Origin: CBDATA01 sp965215615
GTDB lineage: Bacteria > Acidobacteriota > Vicinamibacteria > Marinacidobacterales > Marinacidobacteraceae
NCBI GenBank assembly: GCA_965215615.1
Contig: OZ244068.1
Span: forward strand, 2,790,001 to 2,854,000
DNA length: 64,000 nt
Reading direction: 5' to 3'
In this document: piece after piece, positions 33,440 through 40,843 of the stretch
Layout of the letters: the number at the start of each line of letters is the position of its first letter
How positions within the stretch are numbered: position 1 is the stretch's first letter
Position numbers and translations under genes: made by a program
The notes under the pieces: generated by a model
Seen by the model: only the letters and a program-made list of their open reading frames with translations
Databases searched by the model: none
Told to the model about the DNA's origin: nothing

Positions 33440-33720
33440 CCCACACCCGGCTTCTCGCCGTGGCGCTCGCGCTCGGCGTGCTCGCACTGATTCTGGCTCC
33501 CGAGCCGGCGCTCGCCCAGTGCTCCATGTGCCGCACGGCGCTCGAACAGAACCCGGAAGCCGCCGCCGGCTTCAACCGGGGCATCCTGTTCCTGCTGGTC
33601 ATGCCCTACGCGCTCTTCGCCGGCGGAGCCCTCTTCGTGCTCCGTCACCGCCGCACCCGGCGCGCCGTCCCCGCCACCCGCCCGCACACCGCAACCGACT
33701 TCGCCCCCGCGAATTCCTGA
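33436..33720 (+). CDS. Small exported membrane protein with CSMC motif
   Basis: A 94-residue protein: signal peptide (LLAVALALGVLALILAP), then the motif QCSMCRTALEQNPEAAAGFN facing outward, then one membrane helix (ILFLLVMPYALFAGGALFVL) and a basic tail. The CxxC could bind copper or a thiol partner. As the last gene of the cox cluster, overlapping subunit IV, it may serve oxidase copper insertion; this is inference from place and motif. I do not know a named family for it. Confidence 0.75.
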   Translation: MTHTRLLAVALALGVLALILAPEPALAQCSMCRTALEQNPEAAAGFNRGILFLLVMPYALFAGGALFVLRHRRTRRAVPATRPHTATDFAPANS

Positions 33721-33740
33721 CGGATCGGGAAGTCGCGATA

Positions 33741-33930
33741 TCGGGAACGGATCGCGAATTCGGAACCACCGGAAATTCGCGATATCGCCTCCTGAATTCC
33801 GTCGAATTCCACCAAATTCCATCGAATTTCAGCGAATTCCACTGAATTCCCGCCTCCCGACCGGTCTTTTTCGCGATCGGGAACGGATCGCGAATTCGTC
33901 CTCCATATCGCGAATCGGATCGCGAATTCG
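33741..33930. repeat. Short direct repeats with a TCGCGAATTCG core
   Basis: A 22-bp sequence is exactly repeated at 33741-33762 and 33877-33898, and its last 15 bases recur at 33916-33930. All contain GGATCGCGAATTCG, built from the palindromes TCGCGA and GAATTC. They flank the 10-bp array at 33791-33850. The whole stretch 33721-33944 lies between the ends of two convergent transcription units and holds no gene. Confidence 0.85.
33791..33850. repeat. Six tandem 10-bp repeats around GAATTCC
   Basis: Six consecutive 10-base units: cctGAATTCC, gtcGAATTCC, accAAATTCC, atcGAATTTC, agcGAATTCC, actGAATTCC. The period is exactly 10, close to one DNA helical turn, so the A/T blocks face the same side of the helix. 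Such phasing can bend DNA or bind a protein cooperatively. It lies just after the cox cluster. Confidence 0.9.
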
Positions 33931-33944
33931 ATCAGGGAATCCAA

Positions 33945-34844
33945 TCAAGGAATCGCGTAGTAGCCGCGCCGGGTCCGGGCGTTCAGATCGTCCCGGCGAG
34001 GGAACCGGACCTCGATCTCTCTCCACTCCCCGTCCTGTTCCGGGTTCGAGGAGACATAGGCGATGCGGTACTGCGCGTGCAGATCCTGCTCGATCTGTTC
34101 GAAACTGCGGACCAGCTCGCCGGTGCGGGAGGGGAAAAGCGCCTGCCCGCCGGTCTCTCCGGCCAGACGGCGAAGGAACCGCTTGTTGACCCGGGCTCCA
34201 TTGCCTTCGAAGCCGATGGCGTAGATCGAGGCGTTGGTCAGCCGCGCGGCTTCGAGGGTGTCTCCGGCAGCAGCTTCGCTCCCGAAGTTCATCGGGCTGT
34301 CATCGCCGTCGCTGAAGATCAGAAGAGCTTTCCGCTCGCCCTCGGCGATATGGAGCCGGTCCAGCGCGAAGATCGTGGCATCGTAGAGTGCGGTCGGCCC
34401 CATCGGATTCAGGGCCATGATGCTGGTGGAGAGACGGCGACGATCCTCGGTGAACTCGGTGGAAAAGCGGACCCGGTCGTTGAACTCGCCGATCATCGCC
34501 CGGTCTCCCTCCCACAACCGGTCCACGAAGGTGACCGCGGCCTCCTTCACGTAATCGAGATTGACTCTCATGCTGAGCGAGGCATCGAGCAGGACCAGGA
34601 TGGTGAGCGGGGCCGCCTCGCTCGCGAAGAAGGTGACCTGCTGCGGAACGCCGTCCTCGAGAATCTGGAAGTCCTCCTGGGTCAGCCCTGACACGAACCG
34701 GCCCCGCGAATCGGTGACCGCGATTCCGAGGTTCACCGCTTCCACCTGAAGGCGGAATCGCGGCTGCTCCTGCGCCCCGGCGCGAGGAACCGACCAGAAG
34801 AGCGCGAGAGCCAGCAGCCCGACCCCTTTCACTTTTCGCGCCAT
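33945..34844 (-). CDS. Exported VWFA-domain protein of the acidobacterial type
   Basis: A 299-residue protein with signal peptide (VGLLALALFWSVPRAGAQ). A short beta domain (VEAVNLGIAVTDSRGRFVSGL, QILEDGVPQQVTFF) precedes a von Willebrand A domain with a MIDAS metal site: DASLS, a conserved Thr in GPTALYD and Asp in FSDGDD. This arrangement is the VWFA-related family that is greatly expanded in Acidobacteriota. It binds ligands outside the cytoplasm, partners unknown. It is transcribed toward the cox cluster. Confidence 0.87.
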   Translation of the reverse strand: MARKVKGVGLLALALFWSVPRAGAQEQPRFRLQVEAVNLGIAVTDSRGRFVSGLTQEDFQILEDGVPQQVTFFASEAAPLTILVLLDASLSMRVNLDYVKEAAVTFVDRLWEGDRAMIGEFNDRVRFSTEFTEDRRRLSTSIMALNPMGPTALYDATIFALDRLHIAEGERKALLIFSDGDDSPMNFGSEAAAGDTLEAARLTNASIYAIGFEGNGARVNKRFLRRLAGETGGQALFPSRTGELVRSFEQIEQDLHAQYRIAYVSSNPEQDGEWREIEVRFPRRDDLNARTRRGYYAIP

Positions 34845-34894
34845 GGGAAACCGGATCGCACTGCCCCCGGGAGGCTCACGCCGTCCTCCCTTGT

Positions 34895-36151
34895 TCAGCC
34901 CTTCCGAGCCTCTCCGTTGCCGTTCTCGCCGCCAGAGAGCAGGCCCGGCACATCCACCCCGGTGGCGGTCTTGAGCTGCTCGAGGAACGCCGCGACCGAG
35001 CCGGTGAGTCCACGCACATGGGTCGGGATTCCGTTGCCGTCGCCGTTATCCACCACTGTGAGACGCTCCACGTGCAGGTTGTCGTGGAGGACGTGGCTGA
35101 CCTTGTCCACGAGCTGCGGAAGCATCTGGAGGAGCATGATCTCGCGAGCGGCTTCGCCTTCCCACTGCTCCCGAAGAAGCGACATGGCTTCGGCGGTGGC
35201 GCGGCCATCTTCCCGAATCTGCGCCGCCTTTCCTTCGGCGGCCTTCGCGGAAGCCGCGCCGGCGGCCTCGGCCGGAACCACCGTGTTGGCCTGCTCGCGC
35301 AGACGATTGCGCTCTACCCGAATGTTCTCGAGGTCGCGCTCCTGCTCCACCCGGGCGATCCGGTTCGCAATCTCCGCCACCGCTTCGGCCCGGTTGGAGG
35401 TCTCGGCGCGCTCGGCACGCTTCATCCGGACCGCATGCTCGGCATCCACGATGGCTTCTTCCGCCGCCGTCTCGGCGACCACCGCATCCCGCTTGGCACT
35501 CGCCGCCACATCCCGGGCTTCGGCATCGGCACGCGCTTCGGCGACCACCGCATCCCGGCGAACCGCCGCGCTCTGCTTCCGGCCGATCGCGTCGAGATAC
35601 CCCTCGCCATCGCCGAGGTGCTGGATCTGGAGGGTGTCGAGCACGAGGCCCAGGCGACCGAAGTCTTCACGCGCCGCACTCGACGCGGCTTCGGCCAGCT
35701 TCAGCCGGGAAGCATTGGCCTCCTCCGGTGTCAGGGTGGCGATCACCCCCCGCAGGGTCCCTTCGAGGGTCTGGCGGGCAACGGTCTGGATGTCGTGGCT
35801 GCTCTTGCCGAGAAACCGCTCGACGGCGGCCGGCAGTCCCTGATCCGTCTTTCCGGAGATCTTGACGGTGGCGATCGCCTCCACGTTCAGCGGGATCATG
35901 CCCGCCGAGAGCGCCTTCCCGAGCTTCACTTCGATGGGAATGGTGTTCAGCGAAATGCGGTGGACGGACTCCACGAGCGGCCGACGAAATCCACGGCCAC
36001 CGCGCAGGATCCGCATCCCCCGACGCCCCCCGGAAAAGATCACCGCTTCGTTCGGAGCGCAGACCACCACGTGGACGCGGATGAAGACGATGATCGCGAA
36101 AATGGCGACGGCCCCGAGGGCCAGGGCGATTCCGATGGTTCCTGGAGTCAT
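34895..36151 (-). CDS. Flotillin-like SPFH/band-7 protein
   Basis: A 418-residue protein. ATG 36151 leads directly into a membrane helix (IGIALALGAVAIFAIIVFI), and GGAG precedes it. Then comes an SPFH/band-7 domain (PNEAVIFSGGRRG ... VESVHRISLNTIPIEV, residues 30-190) and a long Ala/Glu/Arg-rich coiled coil (200-350) with the flotillin-type EA repeats. Bacterial flotillins organise membrane microdomains. The gene follows glnA by 117 bases on the same strand, but a shared role is not evident. Confidence 0.87.
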   Translation of the reverse strand: MTPGTIGIALALGAVAIFAIIVFIRVHVVVCAPNEAVIFSGGRRGMRILRGGRGFRRPLVESVHRISLNTIPIEVKLGKALSAGMIPLNVEAIATVKISGKTDQGLPAAVERFLGKSSHDIQTVARQTLEGTLRGVIATLTPEEANASRLKLAEAASSAAREDFGRLGLVLDTLQIQHLGDGEGYLDAIGRKQSAAVRRDAVVAEARADAEARDVAASAKRDAVVAETAAEEAIVDAEHAVRMKRAERAETSNRAEAVAEIANRIARVEQERDLENIRVERNRLREQANTVVPAEAAGAASAKAAEGKAAQIREDGRATAEAMSLLREQWEGEAAREIMLLQMLPQLVDKVSHVLHDNLHVERLTVVDNGDGNGIPTHVRGLTGSVAAFLEQLKTATGVDVPGLLSGGENGNGEARKG

Positions 36152-36268
36152 GGAGAAATCTCCCAGGACTCTGTCCTGGTCATGGGCCGGGTCTTCCGTT
36201 GCCTGACCCGGAGAGAAGACGATGAGCGGAGGATCCGGCTCCGCCCGCAAGCCACGCGCGACACCTTC

Positions 36269-37684
36269 TCAGACATCGTAGTAGAGCGCGAACTCGGCGG
36301 GATGGGGACGCTGGTCGATGTAAGCGAGCTCCTCGGAGCGCTTGTAGCGAATCCAGGTATCGATCACATCCTCGGTGAAGACATCCCCCTGGACGAGGTA
36401 TTCGTGGTCTTCCTCGAGCGCCGTGAGAGCGCTCTTGAGCGTATGCGGGGTGTCCCCGATCTTCCGCTGCTCTTCCTCGGGAAGCTCGTAGATGTCCCGG
36501 TCCACGGGCTCGGGAGGCTCGATCTTCTGCCGGACACCGTCCATGCCCGCCATCAGGATGGAAGCGAAGGCCAGATACGGGTTGGCACTCGGATCGGGAC
36601 AGCGGAACTCCACCCGCTTCGCCGCCGGGCTCGACGAATACATGGGAATCCGCACCGCCGCCGACCGGTTGCGCTGCGAATACACCAGCTTGACCGGCGC
36701 TTCGTACCCCGGAACCAGCCGGCGGTACGAGTTCATGGTCGGACAGGTGAACGCGAGGAGCGAAGCGGCGTGGCGGAGTATCCCGCCGATGAACCAGCGG
36801 CCGGTCTCGCTGAGACCTGCATACCCTTCGGAATCGTAGAAGGTGTTGCGGCCGCCGCGCCACAGGCTCACGTGGCAGTGCATTCCCGAGCCGTTGTCCC
36901 CGAAGAGGGGCTTCGGCATGAAGGTCGCGGTCTTGCCGTGCCGGTGGGCGGTGTTCTTCACGATGTACTTGAACTTCATCATGGAGTCCGCCATCGTGAG
37001 GATGTTCGCGTATTTCAGGCCGATCTCGCACTGCCCGCCGCTGCCCACTTCCTGGTGGTGCAGCTCCGCTTCCACGCCGCAACCCCGGAGGTTCGTGATC
37101 ATCTCGGAGCGGACATCCTGGTAGGGGTCGGTCGGGGGCATCCGGAAATAGCCCTGCTTCAGACGCGGCTTGTGCCCCAGGTTGGGGTCTTCGACCCGTC
37201 CACTGTTCCAGCCGCCGGTTCCCGAATCCACCCGGTAGAAGGCTTCGTTCACCGACTGGTCGAAACGGACATCGTCGAAGATGTAGAACTCGGCCTCGGG
37301 CCCGAAATAGCAGGTATCGGCGATCCGGGACGCGCTCAGATAGCGGGTGGCCTTTTCGACGATGTTCCGGGGATCGCGCGAATAGAGCTCGAGAGTGATC
37401 GGGTCCTTGACGTTGCAGATGAACGCGAGCGTCGGGGATTCGAAAAACGGATCCACGAACGCGGTGTCCGGGTCCGGCCGAAGCAGCATGTCGCTCTTGT
37501 CGATTCCCTGGAAGCCGCGGACCGAGGAGCCGTCGAAGCCGATTCCCTTGACGAACATCTCCTCTTCGAAAGCATTGATGGAGTAGGTGATGTGGCGCCA
37601 GCTTCCCAGCAGATCCACGAAGCGGAAATCGACGAAACGGATGCCTCCGTCAGCGATGGCCCGGCGAACGGTGCGTAGCGACAC
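36269..37684 (-). CDS. glnA: Glutamine synthetase type I
   Basis: A 471-residue GSI that joins ammonia to glutamate. Seen motifs are KGIGFDGSSVRGF (the aspartate latch), FGPEAEFYIFD, GQCEIGLKYA, FGDNGSGMHCH, NRSAAVRIP and EFRCPDPSANPYLAFA. Tyr399 in RDIYELPEEE is the adenylylation site found in the GSI-beta subgroup, so control by GlnE is expected. It lies 9 bases after glnB in the amt-glnB-glnA set. Confidence 0.96.
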   Translation of the reverse strand: MSLRTVRRAIADGGIRFVDFRFVDLLGSWRHITYSINAFEEEMFVKGIGFDGSSVRGFQGIDKSDMLLRPDPDTAFVDPFFESPTLAFICNVKDPITLELYSRDPRNIVEKATRYLSASRIADTCYFGPEAEFYIFDDVRFDQSVNEAFYRVDSGTGGWNSGRVEDPNLGHKPRLKQGYFRMPPTDPYQDVRSEMITNLRGCGVEAELHHQEVGSGGQCEIGLKYANILTMADSMMKFKYIVKNTAHRHGKTATFMPKPLFGDNGSGMHCHVSLWRGGRNTFYDSEGYAGLSETGRWFIGGILRHAASLLAFTCPTMNSYRRLVPGYEAPVKLVYSQRNRSAAVRIPMYSSSPAAKRVEFRCPDPSANPYLAFASILMAGMDGVRQKIEPPEPVDRDIYELPEEEQRKIGDTPHTLKSALTALEEDHEYLVQGDVFTEDVIDTWIRYKRSEELAYIDQRPHPAEFALYYDV

Positions 37685-37693
37685 GGAGCCTCC

Positions 37694-38035
37694 TCAACCG
37701 ATGGCCTGCGGCCCGCGTTCGCCGGTGCGAATGCGGACGACGTCCCACAGGTCCGTGATGAAGATCTTGCCGTCGCCCGCCTCGCCGGTCTGCGCCGCTC
37801 GCAGGATGGCACCTATGGCGCGCTCCACGAAGTCTTCGTTCACGGCGATATCGAGGCGCACCCGCTTGAGGATGTCCACCTGGGTCTGAACGCCCCGGAA
37901 CGTCGCTTCGTAACCCTTCTGGGTTCCGTGGCCCACCCCGGCGGTCACCGAGAACTTGTGGATCTGGGCGCCGAACAGCTCCTGCTGGACCCGGGGAAGG
38001 GTTTCCGGCTGGAGGATGGCGGTCACTAGTTTCAT
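37694..38035 (-). CDS. glnB: PII nitrogen regulatory protein without Tyr51
   Basis: A 113-residue PII signal protein that senses ATP/ADP and 2-oxoglutarate and controls Amt and glutamine synthetase. Family signatures are present: GHGTQKGYEATFRG in the T-loop region and GDGKIFITDLWDVVRIRTGERG at the C-terminus. Position 51, the uridylylated tyrosine of enteric GlnB/GlnK, is threonine (RGVQTQVDIL), and position 46 is Phe. The N-terminus KLVTAILQPETLPRV also differs from the common KKIEAIIKP. Control by ligand binding alone is likely. Placed between amt and glnA, it would serve both. Confidence 0.92.
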   Translation of the reverse strand: MKLVTAILQPETLPRVQQELFGAQIHKFSVTAGVGHGTQKGYEATFRGVQTQVDILKRVRLDIAVNEDFVERAIGAILRAAQTGEAGDGKIFITDLWDVVRIRTGERGPQAIG

Positions 38036-38076
38036 GCTGCGGACCCCTTGGTCGAATGGAAGGCGATGCCCACGGA

Positions 38077-39393
38077 TCAGGAACCGAGGATCTGGAACCC
38101 GGCGTAGGACTCCATTCCGTGCTCGTTGAGGTCGAGGCCGCGGATCTCCTCTTCACGGCTGACCCGGAGACCGAGTACGGCGTCGATCGCATAGAAGACG
38201 AAGCCCATCGAGAGGAAGACGAAGGCACCGGATGCCAGCCCGCCGAGGGCCTGGATGCCGAGCTGCTCGAAACCGCCTCCGTAGAAGAGACCTTCGGAAG
38301 CGAGTCCGAGCGATTCCCGTCCCCAGAGCCCCACGGTCAGGGTGCCCCAGAAGCCACAGAAACCGTGGACCGGGAACGCGCCGCAAGGATCATCGATCCG
38401 TAGCCGGTCGAGGAGACGCACTCCCAGAACCACCGCGCATCCACCCGTGAGCCCGATCCAGACGGCGGCAGCAGGACTCACGACCGCGCAGGGCGCAGTG
38501 ATGGAAACCAGCCCGGCGAGCGCCCCGTTCATGGTGAAGAAGAGGTCCGGCTTGCCGTACAGGATCCAGGAGATCAGGGTGGTGATGAGCGCGCCCGCCG
38601 AGGCCGCCAGGTTGGTGTTGATCGCGATCAGCGAGATCAGCTCGCCATCTCCGACCGAAAGCGCCGAGCCCGGGTTGAATCCGAACCAGCCGAACCACAG
38701 GATGAAGACACCGAGCGAGGCGAGCGGCACCGAGTGCCCGGCGATGAAGTTGATCGATCCGTCCGCGTTGTAGCGCCCGATGCGCGGCCCGAGAATCCAG
38801 GCTCCGACCAGAGCGGCGACTCCGCCGGTCATGTGCACCACGGTGGACCCGGCGAAATCGAAGAAATTCAGTTCGGCGAGCCAGCCGCCGCCCCAGGTCC
38901 AGTGCCCGACGATCGGATAGACGAACGCCGAAATCATGAAAGAGTAGGCGAGGTAGGCCGTGAACCGCATCCGTTCCGCCATGCCGCCGGCCACGATGGT
39001 GGCGGCCGCTCCGCAAAACGCCGCCTGGAACAGCCAGAACGCCCATACCGGAATGTCGGACCCGGATTCGGCACCCACCAGCAGGAATCCGCTCGTCCCG
39101 AAGAAGGGATTCCCTTCCGAGAACATGAGCGCGTAGCCGAACAGGAAGAACCCGAGCGACGCCATGCAGTAGTCGAGGAAGTTCTTGGTGAGGATGTTGC
39201 AGGTGTTCTTGGCGCGGATGAAGCCGGCTTCCAGCAGGCCGAAACCCGCCTGCATGAAGAACACCAGGAAGGCGGACATGAGCACGAACATCGTGTCCAG
39301 CCCGACCGCGCTGATCGGCCCGCCGTCCTGAGCGAACGCCGGCGAGGCCGCAAAGAGCGCCACCCCCCCGAGCAACATGAGTCGCCTCTTCAT
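38077..39393 (-). CDS. amt: Ammonium transporter
   Basis: A 438-residue Amt/Rh protein. ATG 39393 has AGGAGAGG upstream and gives a signal sequence (MKRRLMLLGGVALFAASPAFA), usual for Amt. Eleven helices follow, with the family's DTMFVLMSAFLVFFMQAGFG, FLDYCMASLGFFLFGYAL, AGSTVVHMTGGVAALVGA and GFNPGSAL. The pore histidines are in VVHMTGG and in the later FPVHGFCGFWG. Linkage to glnB 41 bases downstream is the classic amtB-glnK pairing, in which PII plugs the channel. Confidence 0.95.
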   Translation of the reverse strand: MKRRLMLLGGVALFAASPAFAQDGGPISAVGLDTMFVLMSAFLVFFMQAGFGLLEAGFIRAKNTCNILTKNFLDYCMASLGFFLFGYALMFSEGNPFFGTSGFLLVGAESGSDIPVWAFWLFQAAFCGAAATIVAGGMAERMRFTAYLAYSFMISAFVYPIVGHWTWGGGWLAELNFFDFAGSTVVHMTGGVAALVGAWILGPRIGRYNADGSINFIAGHSVPLASLGVFILWFGWFGFNPGSALSVGDGELISLIAINTNLAASAGALITTLISWILYGKPDLFFTMNGALAGLVSITAPCAVVSPAAAVWIGLTGGCAVVLGVRLLDRLRIDDPCGAFPVHGFCGFWGTLTVGLWGRESLGLASEGLFYGGGFEQLGIQALGGLASGAFVFLSMGFVFYAIDAVLGLRVSREEEIRGLDLNEHGMESYAGFQILGS

Positions 39394-39650
39394 CGAGTCC
39401 TCTCCTGAGCCGACCCGAACGAACGACACCGAAGAACAGTGCCGCACTCCTTTCCACCCGAGCACATAAGGAAACCCCGCTGCGAATCGCCCGAGGAGCG
39501 GGGCGACCGGCTTCCCGAACCCCAAGGCACCTGCCGGCCCGGAGCTACGGGTTGGCCGAGAGAGAAGCTACTTCCCTCTTCAGCAGCGAATCGGTGTCGG
39601 AGTCTATAACAACTCCCCCGAATCTCCCCCGAATCTCCCCCAAATCCGGG
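39394..39650. other. Gap upstream of amt with an 11-bp triplet repeat
   Basis: No gene is seen here. Three tandem 11-base units, CTCCCCCGAAT twice and CTCCCCCAAAT, lie at 39613-39645. CCCCGC and GCGGGG at about 39475-39502 can pair across a loop of about 17 bases. I searched for a sigma-54 promoter reading toward amt; only a poor match exists. Confidence 0.6.
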
Positions 39651-40382
39651 CTACCCGACCTGCGGGAGGAGCACGAGCCGGACCCACTCGAAATTCGGCT
39701 CGATGGCCAGCGCCCGTTTCCAGGCGCTGCGCGCGCCAGCGAGATCGCCTTCGCCATGGAACGCAAGGCCGAGAAACGCCAGAGCCTCCGGAAACCCCCA
39801 GGCGGGATCCGATCCGCTTTCTTTCATCTCAGCCTCGAAAAGCTCCACCGCCCGCTCGAGCCTCCGCCTCCCTTCGTCCCTGTCACCCCATGGCCCCGGG
39901 GCCATCAACTGGCTCATGCCCGAGAGATAGAGGGCGCGGGGATCGTCGGGAGCCTGTTCGAGGGCTCTTGCCAGCAGCCCGTTCGAACGCCGGCCAAACC
40001 TCATGCCGGAAAACGCGCTCGTGATCCGGCTCTGGAACACCCCGGACAGGAGGGTCAGCGCGTGGACATCTTCGGGTGAGCCTTCGAGATGCTCTTCGAG
40101 CAGGTTCTCGGCGCGTTCGAGAAGCGGTTTCCGGATGCGCTCATGGTCCCGTTTCACCCTTCCCTCGACTCCCCGTATCGGATACATGTTGGCGACCCGC
40201 CAGATCGCCCACGCCCGTACCGTCGGCTCGGCATCTTCCATCTCCTCCAGCAGTTCCCTCCCGGCATCCACATCCCGCGCGTAGTACGCGGTTTCCATGG
40301 CTGCGATCTGCGAAGGCCCGAGTTGCGCGGATGCCGAGACCGCGAAGAACGCGACGACCAGCGAACAGGTAGTGATTCTCAT
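39651..40382 (-). CDS. Exported TPR-like protein
   Basis: A 243-residue protein; ATG 40382 begins a signal peptide (MRITTCSLVVAFFAVSASAQ), whereas an extended frame would run into the tmRNA gene. The rest is helical with at least three TPR-like units (TLLSGVFQSRIT, ALEQAPDDPRALYLSGMSQL, ALAFLGLAFHGEGDLAGARSA). It contains a single ordinary TPR end, ALAIEPNFEWVRLVLLPQ. Function unknown. It begins only 15 bases after the end of the tmRNA gene, so it may depend on read-through from the ssrA promoter. Confidence 0.75.
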   Translation of the reverse strand: MRITTCSLVVAFFAVSASAQLGPSQIAAMETAYYARDVDAGRELLEEMEDAEPTVRAWAIWRVANMYPIRGVEGRVKRDHERIRKPLLERAENLLEEHLEGSPEDVHALTLLSGVFQSRITSAFSGMRFGRRSNGLLARALEQAPDDPRALYLSGMSQLMAPGPWGDRDEGRRRLERAVELFEAEMKESGSDPAWGFPEALAFLGLAFHGEGDLAGARSAWKRALAIEPNFEWVRLVLLPQVG

Positions 40383-40397
40383 TCGGATCCCCCGAGG

Positions 40398-40768
40398 TGG
40401 TGGAGGCGGCGGGAATCGAACCCGCGTCCGGAAGGTTTCCACGACGACCTCTACATGATTAGCCGCGTTGCTCCGGCTCGGCACCCGAAGGTGCTTCGCC
40501 ATCTCGCCGCCGAACCGGATCAACCCGGCGAATCGCGCTCCGGCAGCCAGCCCTTGATCTCACCGACGGAGCGGGCGAGCCGCCGGCCAGTTCACCTGAG
40601 TCGTCGCCCGGCCCTGTCCGGTGAACGGGATCAGGGAGGACGTGACGGCGCTAAGCCGCCAGAGCCAGATCGTTGTCGGCTTTTGTGTTTTTTCCACCGT
40701 TTGCGAGAGGTGGACCCCCGTCATGCAATCGCCGCTTCCTGTCCCCCCGTCGAACCCAGTACGCCCCC
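40398..40768 (-). ncRNA. ssrA: Transfer-messenger RNA
   Basis: A 371-nt tmRNA on the minus strand. Its 3' end has the tRNA-like T arm (GCGGGTTCGATTCCCGC), acceptor CGCCTCC, a discriminator A and an encoded CCA. Its 5' end is GGGGGCG, pairing with CGCCTCC through seven pairs (one G-U), followed by TACTGGGTTCGAC, the standard tmRNA start. The tag reading frame lies at 40704-40651. It rescues stalled ribosomes together with SmpB, which is not in the window. Confidence 0.96.
40651..40704 (-). other. tmRNA tag reading frame
   Basis: From the resume codon GCA, followed by AAC as in E. coli, the frame reads ANGGKNTKADNDLALAA and then TAG. The ALAA end is the signal read by ClpXP-type proteases. At 17 residues the tag is longer than the 11-residue E. 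coli tag, with a Gly-Gly-Lys-Asn-Thr-Lys insert. Confidence 0.9.
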
Positions 40769-40812
40769 TCCTCGAGCCCGGAATCGCAGAGATGCGAAAA
40801 GCGGAACCGGCT

Positions 40813-40843
40813 ATTCTAACAGACATGTTGAGCCGAGGGTCAA
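40813..40843 (-). promoter_or_regulatory. Candidate ssrA promoter
   Basis: Reading the minus strand, TTGACC (40843-40838) and TAGAAT (40818-40813) resemble sigma-70 -35 and -10 elements with a 19-base spacer, somewhat long. Transcription would start about 40 bases before the mature 5' end, consistent with a leader removed by RNase P. It overlaps the start of the divergent transglycosylase gene. Confidence 0.4.

Noticed and set aside
39421..39460. Sigma-54 promoter for amt on the minus strand
   Set aside because: CGGCAC followed by TTC is only a partial match to TGGCAC-N5-TTGC and the -12 GC is missing.
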